Below are positions 1-5,188 of a DNA stretch of 5,188 nt, one piece after another. The notes below the pieces were generated by a model. That model had not been told where the DNA came from, searched no databases, and saw only the letters and a list, made by a program, of their open reading frames with translations. The stretch lies in assembly GCA_937982495.1 (NCBI GenBank), contig CALJLX010000355.1:1-5188 (forward strand), read 5' to 3'. This stretch comes from an uncultured Desulfuromonas sp. Lineage in GTDB: Bacteria; Desulfobacterota; Desulfuromonadia; Desulfuromonadales; Trichloromonadaceae. The translations under genes were made by a program, and so were the position numbers. Within the stretch, counting starts at the first letter, position 1. Each line of letters opens with the position of its first letter.

Positions 1-53
1 GCATACGAGATGGTGATTCGTGACTGGAGTTCAGACGCGTGCTCTTCCGATCT
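1..53. other. Illumina P7/TruSeq adapter remnant (assembly contamination)
   Basis: Bases 1-11 match the 3' end of the P7 flow-cell primer (GCATACGAGAT). Bases 12-19 (GGTGATTC) sit where the i7 index sits. Bases 20-53 match the 34-nt TruSeq read-2 adapter at every position except 38, which is C where the standard adapter has T. Genomic sequence therefore begins at 54. In the frame of the adjacent minus-strand gene, the adapter reads RSEEHASELQSRITISY, a variant of the RSEEHTSELQSR tail known from contaminated protein records. Plus-strand reading frames that begin inside this stretch are artefacts. Confidence 0.97.
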
Positions 54-1535
54 GACCGGCGGCGGCGCGGGAACCGCAACGGGCGCTTCGACCCGGGGCG
101 TTGCCGGCACCGGAGCGGCGACGGTGCGCGGCGGCGGCGGGGAGACGGCTCCCCCGCCGAGCAGGCGCTCCACAGCCGGATCGTCAACCAGCTGGTTCAA
201 GCCGTCGCGCAGGCGTTGCAGGGTTGCGGACGAAAGGCCCTGGCGGGCGACCAGGCTGACCTCCCCCCCCCCGAAGGCGCCGGCAGGGAGCAAAGGCAAG
301 GCGTTGCCGGCCGGTTGGCGGCGCAGAAAAGCCGCTTCGAGCACACCGATGTCGATCATGCGGTGACGCCCCAGCCACTGCAGAAGAGTCTGCTGATCGG
401 GGAAAGAGCGGGCATTCACCGGCACCCCCAGACGGTCGCCGAGAAGCCGGGCGAACTCCCGGGCCTGGGCCTCGTCGCGAAAGAGCACGCCGGGTACGCT
501 GCCCAAGGTCAGAGAAGAGGCGACCCGGCCGGAGGTACGTCCCCCCCGCGCCGACGCCGGAAGGGAAACCGACGCCGGTCTGGGGGTCGGCTTTTTCATC
601 GCCGGACGGGAGACGGCAGGGGCGGAGGCAGGGCGCTGGGCCACCGGGCCGCCCGCCAGAGCCTGACGCACGGCGCTCAGTTGCCGAGGGGAAAGCCCCG
701 GGCGGGCCACCAGCAGGCTCTGCGCCGGGGCCTGGCCGCCTGCCAGCTCGGCGCTTCGGGCGAGACGCAGAACCCGGGCCGAGAGCGCCTGCCGCTCGGC
801 GGACTCGGGCAGGAAGGCCAGGTCGATCATGCGATAGCGTCCCAGCCATTGCAGCAGCTCATCCTGGACCGGAAAGGACCGGACCCGCAGAGGCAGTCCG
901 AGACGTTGTCCGAAATCCCGGGCAAAGACCTCGGCCTGGGCGACATCTGCGGCCAGGGCGCCGAGTACCAGGGCTTTGCCCTCGCCGGAAACGGGAAGTC
1001 CGGACCGGGCGGGGACCGCACGGGCAGAGATCACCGCCGTGCTCCCCGTCGGCGCGGCGCCGGAGGCGGTGACGGCCAGACTCCCCAGCCCCAGATCGTA
1101 AAGGAGCGCTCGCCCCCCTTCATCCTGGTCCATGCCGGCAAGCACCTCGGCCAGACGCTGGAAGCGGTCCTCCTCCAGGCCGGCGCGCGCGACCAGCGTT
1201 CCGGCGGCGGCAATCTCGGCGCGCGGCGTGGGCCGGGCGAGGACGCGGAAACCCTTTCCGGCATCCGCCTCGGATTCGTTCACCACCGCCAGATCGACCA
1301 CCGCGTCGCTGCCGAGGGCGACCCGCAATTCCTCTTCGGCGAGGAAGATGCGCGCGGCGACGGATTCCTCCAGGCGGTGTTCGAGATAGGCGGCAAGCCG
1401 TTGCGCCTGGGGTACGGACTTGAGCAGGGACGTCGATTGGGGAAAGGCTCCCAGAACCAGCTCGGCCCGGGCCGCGAAGGGGATGAGCAGGAGTCCGGCC
1501 AGGGTCATCAGCAGCAATTTCGTCGGCAGCCGCAT
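54..1535 (-). CDS. Exported PhnD-like multi-repeat substrate-binding protein, C-terminus truncated by contig end
   Basis: Four hundred and ninety-four codons are read without a stop from ATG at 1535 to the adapter junction; the true C-terminus is missing. Residues 1-24 form a signal peptide (MRLPTK, a Leu-rich core, then AARA before a likely cleavage site), so the product is probably periplasmic. The mature part shows three repeats resembling the first lobe of PhnD-type phosphate/phosphonate-binding proteins: about 25-90, 187-295 and 339-450. Each starts with an LVLG/LTLG strand, followed by a helix like QRLAAYLEHRL and a 'hydrophobic-D-hydrophobic' strand (DLAVV, IDLAF, IDIGV). Repeats 2 and 3 share RSFPxQxxLLQWLGRxRMID. 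Pro/Ala-rich linkers lie at 297-335 and 465-494; the second suggests another domain beyond the edge. The start is supported by the signal peptide and by GGAGG at 1548-1552 on the minus strand, 12 nt upstream (slightly long). The C-run at 263-272 and the one at 1113-1118 both keep the frame, so I see no frameshift. The ligand is unknown, and there is no ABC permease or ATPase in the window. Confidence 0.8.
186..977 (-). repeat. Tandem coding repeats 2 and 3 within the PhnD-like gene
   Basis: Two coding units of about 110 residues lie at 651-977 and 186-521. The core motifs at 822-881 and 351-410 encode 20-residue segments with 16 identities, starting 471 nt apart. The similarity is also visible in DNA: both cores contain ATCATGCG...CCCAGCCA.TGCAG (plus strand, near 827 and 356). 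Repeat 1 (residues 25-90) is more diverged, which suggests that repeats 2 and 3 arose from a later duplication. Confidence 0.75.
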
Positions 1536-1597
1536 ACGCTTTGCAATCCTCCCGAAAATAAGAACAAACAGACGGGGAAACCATTGAAAACCCTGGC

Positions 1598-1626
1598 ATC
1601 CTAACCTTCAGACCGGGGAAAGTCAA
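1598..1626 (-). promoter_or_regulatory. Sigma70-type promoter for the PhnD-like gene
   Basis: On the minus strand, TTGACT (1626-1621) is followed by exactly 17 nt and TAGGAT (1603-1598). This gives 5/6 and 4/6 matches to the -35 and -10 consensus. Transcription would start near 1591 and leave a leader of about 55 nt before the ATG at 1535. Found by eye; not tested experimentally. Confidence 0.55.
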
Positions 1627-1638
1627 CGAGGGAATGCC

Positions 1639-1667
1639 TTGACAGACCCACCCGGATATGTTAATCA
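1639..1667 (+). promoter_or_regulatory. Sigma70-type promoter upstream of the ZTP riboswitch
   Basis: A perfect -35 hexamer TTGACA lies at 1639-1644. The -10 is less certain: GTTAAT at 1660-1665 (4/6, spacer 15), or TAATCA at 1662-1667 with spacer 17 and an extended TG at 1659-1660. Either puts the start of transcription near 1672-1675, about 35 nt before the aptamer and about 205 nt before the aminotransferase ATG. The -35 faces away from that of the divergent promoter, with 12 bp between them. Confidence 0.5.
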
Positions 1668-1708
1668 GGCACGGCTTGCCGAGCCTTTCGGCGCGAAAAT
1701 TTTTTCAA

Positions 1709-1788
1709 CGGTCGCCTGTAACTGGCGTAGGGTGGGCAACCACCGGGGAGCAGGAGATTTTCGACCGCGACAGCCGAACGCCTGGGCT
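1709..1788 (+). promoter_or_regulatory. ZTP (ZMP/ZTP, pfl-motif) riboswitch aptamer
   Basis: This RNA element binds the purine intermediate ZMP/ZTP, which accumulates when 10-formyl-THF runs low. All hallmarks of the class can be read. The P1 outer stem pairs CGGTCG (1709-1714) with CGACCG (1762-1767). The P1 inner stem pairs CCTG (1715-1718) with CAGG (1751-1754). The conserved internal loop ACTGGCG (1721-1727) faces GGGGAGC (1745-1751). P2 pairs GGTGG (1731-1735) with CCACC (1740-1744) around a GCAA tetraloop. The 3' conserved CGCCTGGGC lies at 1779-1787. P3 pairs AGCC (1772-1775) with GGCT (1785-1788). The class-defining pseudoknot forms between GGCG (1724-1727) and CGCC (1779-1782). It lies in the leader of the aminotransferase gene, about 90 nt upstream of the start codon. 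The call rests on consensus recalled from the family; a covariance-model search was not run. Confidence 0.9.
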
Positions 1789-1818
1789 CTACCGCATCGA
1801 CGGAGCCGGGCGTTTTCT
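1779..1818 (+). terminator. Riboswitch expression platform: terminator overlapping the aptamer 3' end
   Basis: The 5' arm CGCC-TG-GGCTC (1779-1789) can pair with GAGCC-G-GGCG (1803-1812), giving 5 bp plus 4 bp around a small internal loop, followed by TTTTCT (1813-1818). The 5' arm is the same RNA that forms the pseudoknot strand and the P3 3' strand, so terminator and ligand-bound aptamer exclude each other. This predicts a transcriptional ON switch: ZTP binding blocks the terminator, as in known ZTP riboswitches. The U-tract is short. A further hairpin (1818-1842) followed by TTTTT (1847-1851) may assist. Confidence 0.65.
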
Positions 1819-1864
1819 CGTTCGGACCCTGTCGGTCGACGATCCATTTTTGGCCTTTTCCCAC

Positions 1865-1869
1865 AGGAG
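1865..1869 (+). promoter_or_regulatory. Ribosome binding site fixing the aminotransferase start
   Basis: AGGAG lies 10 nt before ATG at 1880. It decides against the in-frame upstream ATG at 1658, which would translate straight through the riboswitch and add 74 residues without family similarity. The protein from 1880 begins MDKKLYIPGPVQV, the normal N-terminus of class V aminotransferases (xxxPGPxxV). Confidence 0.8.
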
Positions 1870-1879
1870 CACTCACGCG

Positions 1880-2956
1880 ATGGACAAGAAACTCTACATT
1901 CCCGGCCCGGTTCAGGTCGCCGCCGATGTCTACCAGGCCATGTGCGCGCCGATGATCGGCCACCGCGGCAAGGAGTACGCGACCCTCCAGCACGAGGTGA
2001 CGACCGGCCTGAAACGGCTGCTGAACACGGAGAATCCGGTTTTCCTTTCCACTTCCAGCGCCTTCGGGGTCATGGAAGGGGCGGTGCGCAACCTGGTGGG
2101 CAAGCGTTGCGCCAACTTCGGCAACGGCGCCTTCAGTACCAAATGGCACGATGTCACCCGTCGCTGCGGCCTGGAGGCGGATCTCTTTTCCGCCGACTGG
2201 GGTCGCCCGGTCACCCCGGAGATGGTCGACGGCGCCCTTTCCTCCGGCAAGTACGACGCCCTGACCCTGGTCCACAACGAGACCTCCACCGGCGTCCTCT
2301 CCCCCCTGGAAGAGATCGCCGAGGTCATGAAAAAATATCCCGATGTTTCTTTCATCGTCGACACCGTCTCCTCCATGAGCGCGGTGAAGATCGATGTCGG
2401 TGCCCTCGGCACCGACGTCTGTCTGGCCGGGGTGCAGAAAGCCTTCGGCCTGCCGCCGGGACTGGCGGTCTTCGCCGTCTCGCCGAAGGCGCTGGAAAAG
2501 GCCAAGACCATCCCCAATCGCGGTTATTACTTCGATTTCGAGGAGTTTGCCGCCAACGACCTGAAGGACAATACCCCGAGCACCCCGGCCCTGAGCCTGA
2601 TCTACGCCCTCGCCCACCAGCTGCGCAAGTTCTTCGCCGAAGGGTTGGAAAACCGCTACGAGCGCCATCGCCGCATGGCCGAAGCGACCCGGCAATGGGT
2701 GCTCGCTCAGGGTTTCGGCCTCTTCGCCGCCGAGGGCTACCGCAGCCTGACCCTCACCGCCGGCGCCAACGACGGCCGTACCGACCTGGAAAAGCTGAAA
2801 AAACTCGCCGGCGAGCGCGGCTACGCCATCGACAACGGCTACGGCAAGATCAAAAACCAGACCTTCCGTATTCCGCATATGGCGGACATGACCCAAGCCG
2901 ACCTCGACGAACTCTTCCGCCTGCTCGAAGAGCTTCTGCCCCAGGTCCGTTCCTGA
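1880..2956 (+). CDS. Class V PLP-dependent aminotransferase (alanine-glyoxylate / serine / phosphoserine type)
   Basis: This 358-residue cytosolic enzyme has the usual length for the AGXT-like branch of fold-type I class V aminotransferases. Visible landmarks: the N-terminal PGP at 8-10; the substrate-loop motif GHRGKEY at 27-33; STSSAFGVMEG (57-67), where the cofactor phosphate is expected to bind; HNETSTG at 132-138; D161 in VDTVSSM, expected to contact the pyridine nitrogen; K187 in GVQKAFGLPPG, the probable Schiff-base lysine; NTPSTPALSLIYAL at 231-244; and R330 in FRIPHMADMT, the likely carboxylate-binding arginine. The family moves amino groups between alanine or serine and glyoxylate or pyruvate, or makes phosphoserine; the sequence alone does not decide among these. 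The leader carries a ZTP riboswitch, which favours a role in glycine/serine supply for one-carbon metabolism. It appears monocistronic: a strong hairpin follows 10 nt after the stop, and the next gene starts 163 nt downstream. No key residue appears missing. Confidence 0.9.
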   Translation: MDKKLYIPGPVQVAADVYQAMCAPMIGHRGKEYATLQHEVTTGLKRLLNTENPVFLSTSSAFGVMEGAVRNLVGKRCANFGNGAFSTKWHDVTRRCGLEADLFSADWGRPVTPEMVDGALSSGKYDALTLVHNETSTGVLSPLEEIAEVMKKYPDVSFIVDTVSSMSAVKIDVGALGTDVCLAGVQKAFGLPPGLAVFAVSPKALEKAKTIPNRGYYFDFEEFAANDLKDNTPSTPALSLIYALAHQLRKFFAEGLENRYERHRRMAEATRQWVLAQGFGLFAAEGYRSLTLTAGANDGRTDLEKLKKLAGERGYAIDNGYGKIKNQTFRIPHMADMTQADLDELFRLLEELLPQVRS

Positions 2957-2966
2957 TCCACCCCAC

Positions 2967-2996
2967 TTTTCCGGGGGAGTCCGCTCCCCCGGAAAA
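2967..2996 (+). terminator. Perfect 13-bp hairpin after the aminotransferase, probable terminator
   Basis: TTTTCCGGGGGAG (2967-2979), loop TCCG, then CTCCCCCGGAAAA (2984-2996) pair without mismatch. The stem begins 10 nt after the stop codon. No U-run follows directly on either strand; the nearest T-run on the plus strand is 3015-3020, within AAAAAGTTTTTT. It may act as a terminator, as a 3' mRNA-stabilising stem, or both. The rest of this 163-bp gap shows no gene. Confidence 0.55.
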
Positions 2997-3072
2997 CCCC
3001 TTCCCCGCAAAAAGTTTTTTGATTAATCCCGCCCTTCCGTAGTAAGCTGCCGGACAATCCAGCACAAATGAC

Positions 3073-3089
3073 CGGTAAATTTCTTACCG
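3073..3089. repeat. Short inverted repeat upstream of the kinase gene, possible operator
   Basis: CGGTAA-ATTTC-TTACCG is a perfect 6-bp inverted repeat with a 5-nt spacer, ending 30 nt before the kinase ATG. Position and symmetry suit a dimeric regulator or a leader hairpin. I do not recognise the regulator. No convincing sigma70 promoter was found nearby; TTGATT at 3019-3024 with TAGTAA at 3040-3045 is a weak candidate (spacer 15). Confidence 0.35.
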
Positions 3090-3119
3090 CCCAACTCCTT
3101 AATTGACCACGAGAGCTCC

Positions 3120-4964
3120 ATGCGCCTGCGCGGCATCCTGATCCTCAGTTACATCTTCATGGCGATTCTCGCCGGTTTTATCGGCGCCATCGGCATTCGG
3201 GTCACCGAAACCATTCACCGCGAATTCGAATTCGTACGCAACGACCTCTTGCCCGTCAGCGATGTCCTGGATGACCTGCGCCGGGCGGGGATGAACATCT
3301 CGGCGTCGGCGGCGGACTTCGGTCTGATCATGCTCGCCAGCCCCGAAACCCCTGCCGCCCTCGACGCCCCGAGAAAAAAACTGGCCCGGGCCAGTTTCAC
3401 TTTTGTCGAAGCCCTGCTGCGCTACGAAAAGATGGTACACACCCTCTTTCCCGAAGAGGAGTCCTTTCTCGCCGAGGTGCGTACCCAGGGAAGCCGGCTG
3501 CAAAGTTCGACCCTGGCGCTGATGGACATCATCCATGCCGGCGCCGGGGGCAAGGAGCTTTTGGACGCCTTTCACCGCCTGCAGGAACGGGAAGGCCAGT
3601 TCCACATCGCCATCGAAAAGGCGCTCGAACACGAAAAATGGGAGCTGGTCAAGACCAAGGATGAGGTTAACGACATCATCCATGACGGAATCCGGACCAC
3701 GATCGCCGCGACGGTGGCGGGCATCGCCCTGGCCCTGGCGGCGGGCATCGGCCTCGCCGGCTGGCTGGCCCGGCCCCTGGCGGAGCTGCGCAACGCGGCG
3801 GAGCGTTTCGGCCGGGGGGAACTGTCGGCGCGGGCGGTCATCCGCCGCGACGACGAAATCGGCACCCTTGCCCACGCCTTCAACCGCATGGCCGACGATC
3901 TTGCCCAATCGCGAGAACGCCTGATGGCCGGCAAGCGCCATCTCGACGACATCATTCGCTCCGTCCCCGACGGGTTGCTGGTCACCGACCGGCAAAACCG
4001 GGTCAGCCTGATGAACCCGGCGGCCCGGCGGCTGCTCAACCAGCCGGCGGACGCGCTCATGGGGCAGCCGCTCTGGTCGATTCTCAGGGCTCTGGGACGA
4101 CTGGTGAATGAAGAGGCGGGAGACGCTCAGGAGGGGGTCGAACTGGAGGTCGCCGCCGGCGAAGGGGGGAGCGGCCGCCGCCTGGCGATCACCAGCACGC
4201 CCCTGGCCGCCGACGGCGAACGCCAGGGCGAGTCCCTGGTCATCCTGCGGGACATCACCGCCGAACGCCAGATCGCCCGAATGAAAACCCAGTTCATCTC
4301 CACCGCCGCCCACGAACTGAGTACGCCTTTGACCTCGATCCTCGGCTACGCCAACCTGCTGCATGACGAAGGCAGCTACGGCGACTTCAGCGACGAGCAG
4401 AAACGGGCCTTCATCGCCGAAGTCCACGAAAATGCCGAATACCTCTACGAACTGACCAACAAGCTGCTCGATCTCGACCGCATGGAAAACGGTCAGGCCA
4501 TCCCCCTCAACCGCGAGACCGTCGATCTCGCCGCCCTGCTGGACAAAACGGCGCACCGCTACCGCCAGCTCTTCCCCGACCGCCCCATCAGCATACAAGG
4601 GCGGGAAAAGATCCCGGCGACCTGCCTTTGCGATCCGTTGCGCATCGGCCAGGTGCTGGGCAACCTGATCAGCAATGCCATTAAATACTCGCCGGCCGAC
4701 CGGCCGATCCATCTGCTCCTCGCCGGCGAAGCCGGCGGCGCGCGCATCGAGGTTGTGGACGAAGGCCGGGGCATGAGCGGCGACGAGCAGGCCCGCGCCT
4801 TCGATCCCTTCTACCGCGCCGACGACTCGAACACCGCACCCCGCGGCACCGGGCTCGGGCTGTGCATCGTCAAGAACATCGTCCAGGCCCACGGCGGCCG
4901 GGTCTGGATCGACAGCGCCCCGGGCCGGGGCAGCCGGGTCGGCTTCTTCCTCCCGGCAAGCTGA
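3120..4964 (+). CDS. Membrane sensor histidine kinase (sensor-HAMP-PAS-HisKA-HATPase)
   Basis: This 614-residue inner-membrane kinase should autophosphorylate a histidine and pass the phosphate to a response regulator. Order of parts: TM1 at about 5-26; a mostly helical periplasmic sensor region at about 27-190 that I do not recognise; TM2 at about 192-214; HAMP at about 212-264 (P219, then DDEIGTLAHAFNRMADDL); PAS at about 271-382, ending ILRDITAER; the HisKA H-box AAHELSTPLTSI with H398; and a HATPase domain with N519 in GNLISNAIKYSP, the G1 box DEGRGM (547-552), FDPFYR (561-566) and the G2 box RGTGLGL (575-581). All catalytic boxes look intact, so it should be active. It has no receiver or output domain, and no response regulator is encoded in the window, so its partner is unknown. 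The ATG at 3120 is chosen because TM1 follows at once; its ribosome site is weak (GAGAG, 3111-3115). A terminator lies just downstream, so it is probably transcribed alone. Confidence 0.93.
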   Translation: MRLRGILILSYIFMAILAGFIGAIGIRVTETIHREFEFVRNDLLPVSDVLDDLRRAGMNISASAADFGLIMLASPETPAALDAPRKKLARASFTFVEALLRYEKMVHTLFPEEESFLAEVRTQGSRLQSSTLALMDIIHAGAGGKELLDAFHRLQEREGQFHIAIEKALEHEKWELVKTKDEVNDIIHDGIRTTIAATVAGIALALAAGIGLAGWLARPLAELRNAAERFGRGELSARAVIRRDDEIGTLAHAFNRMADDLAQSRERLMAGKRHLDDIIRSVPDGLLVTDRQNRVSLMNPAARRLLNQPADALMGQPLWSILRALGRLVNEEAGDAQEGVELEVAAGEGGSGRRLAITSTPLAADGERQGESLVILRDITAERQIARMKTQFISTAAHELSTPLTSILGYANLLHDEGSYGDFSDEQKRAFIAEVHENAEYLYELTNKLLDLDRMENGQAIPLNRETVDLAALLDKTAHRYRQLFPDRPISIQGREKIPATCLCDPLRIGQVLGNLISNAIKYSPADRPIHLLLAGEAGGARIEVVDEGRGMSGDEQARAFDPFYRADDSNTAPRGTGLGLCIVKNIVQAHGGRVWIDSAPGRGSRVGFFLPAS

Positions 4965-4997
4965 CATCCGCCCCCTGCCCCACCCCCGAAAAACGTT

Positions 4998-5031
4998 CAG
5001 GGCCGCTCCGGAAGGAACGGCCCTGTTTTTT
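4998..5031 (+). terminator. Intrinsic terminator of the kinase gene, possibly bidirectional
   Basis: CAGGGCCG (4998-5005) pairs with CGGCCCTG (5018-5025). Inside, after one C/A mismatch, TCC pairs with GGA around a GGAA tetraloop. TTTTTT (5026-5031) follows directly. On the opposite strand, a T5 run (4989-4993 on plus as AAAAA) lies 4 nt beyond the stem, so the same hairpin may also stop the convergent glycogen phosphorylase transcript. Confidence 0.9.
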
Positions 5032-5066
5032 CAGTCGAGTGCTGCAACGATCTAAGGGGATAGGGC

Positions 5067-5088
5067 AACGCCGCGGATGGGCGTTTTT
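5067..5088 (+). terminator. Possible second plus-strand terminator hairpin
   Basis: AACGCC (5067-5072) pairs with GGCGTT (5080-5085) around a 7-nt loop, and the T-run extends to 5088. The stem is short and the tail has only three T's beyond it. It could be a backup for the 4998-5031 terminator, protecting the convergent phosphorylase gene from read-through. No gene is seen between 4965 and 5098. Confidence 0.3.
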
Positions 5089-5098
5089 CATCGGCCCC

Positions 5099-5188
5099 TC
5101 ACACCATCGGTACCGGCGGCGTCGGCTCCAGCTGCCAGATGTCGCGGTTGTAGTCCTGCATGGTGCGATCGGTGGAGAACTTGCCGCT
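5099..5188 (-). CDS. glgP: Glycogen/starch phosphorylase, C-terminal fragment
   Basis: Only the last 29 residues and the TGA stop (5101-5099) are inside the window; the gene enters from the right edge. The fragment contains GKFSTDRTMQDYNRDIW, matching the conserved C-terminal end of GT35 glycogen phosphorylases (E. coli GlgP ends with ...FSSDRTIKEYADHIW...). The enzyme releases glucose-1-phosphate from alpha-1,4-glucan using phosphate and PLP; the catalytic and PLP-binding residues lie outside the window. Family members are about 800-850 residues long, so roughly 3-4% of the protein is visible. After the conserved W comes a short tail, QLEPTPPVPMV. The gene converges on the kinase gene, with 134 bp between the two stop codons. 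Confidence 0.85.
   Translation of the reverse strand, partial: SGKFSTDRTMQDYNRDIWQLEPTPPVPMV

Noticed and set aside
263..272. Run of ten C's as a possible phase-variation tract
   Set aside because: It is in frame (three Gly codons and the first base of Glu) within a repeat unit. One assembly cannot show length variation, and the site is near a low-quality contig end.
1113..1118. Apparent frameshift in the PhnD-like gene at a run of six C's
   Set aside because: A first reading with five C's suggested a break. Recounting six keeps one open frame from 1535 to the adapter, and repeats 2 and 3 follow in the same frame.
39..1604. Long plus-strand reading frame of 521 codons
   Set aside because: It starts inside the adapter and runs antisense to the PhnD-like gene. 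Its translation is low-complexity and rich in Arg, Gly and Gln, typical of a GC-rich antisense shadow.
1678..1706. Hairpin GCCGA-GCCTT-TCGGC followed by A- and T-runs as a terminator
   Set aside because: The stem is only 5 bp and the T-run is 9 nt away. It lies at the very start of the predicted leader, where a terminator would make little sense.
1658..1879. N-terminal extension of the aminotransferase from ATG at 1658
   Set aside because: The extension is riboswitch leader sequence. A good AGGAG and the family-typical N-terminus mark ATG 1880 as the start.
1661..3010. Minus-strand reading frame of 449 codons opposite the aminotransferase
   Set aside because: It covers the whole aminotransferase gene and part of the riboswitch in antisense, with no recognisable motifs.
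3099..4967. Minus-strand reading frame of 622 codons opposite the kinase
   Set aside because: The kinase frame carries every expected motif. The antisense frame has no recognisable domain and is a by-product of GC-rich codon use.

Overview
This is a GC-rich bacterial chromosome fragment at the end of a draft contig. It carries two complete genes and two genes cut by the window edges. High GC, a ZTP riboswitch, a periplasmic PhnD-like protein, a membrane sensor kinase and a glycogen phosphorylase together suggest a deltaproteobacterium of the Geobacter/Desulfuromonas type. That assignment is inference; no rRNA or marker gene is present.

Layout. Bases 1-53 are not biological: they are an Illumina P7/TruSeq adapter with an 8-base index, left on the contig end. 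From 54 to 1535 on the minus strand lies an exported protein built from three copies of a PhnD-like (phosphonate/phosphate-type substrate-binding) lobe, truncated at its C-terminus by the contig end. Bases 1536-1879 are a divergent regulatory region with back-to-back promoters: one fires left into the PhnD-like gene, the other right into a leader of about 200 nt. That leader contains a well-formed ZTP (pfl-motif) riboswitch and a terminator hairpin that overlaps the aptamer 3' end. The riboswitch precedes a class V PLP-dependent aminotransferase (1880-2956) of the alanine-glyoxylate/serine/phosphoserine type. A 163-bp gap holds a perfect 13-bp hairpin and a small inverted repeat. Then comes a membrane HAMP-PAS-histidine kinase (3120-4964). 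A strong intrinsic terminator separates it from the convergent 3' end of a glycogen phosphorylase gene (5099-5188, minus strand).

How the parts relate. The clearest functional unit is riboswitch plus aminotransferase. ZTP/ZMP accumulates when 10-formyl-tetrahydrofolate is scarce. Glycine and serine feed the one-carbon pool, so switching on an enzyme that makes glycine or serine at high ZTP is a coherent response. The sensor kinase has no response regulator in the window and its signal is unknown. The PhnD-like protein and the phosphorylase have no evident link to the others. I see no mobile element, CRISPR array, tRNA or rRNA.
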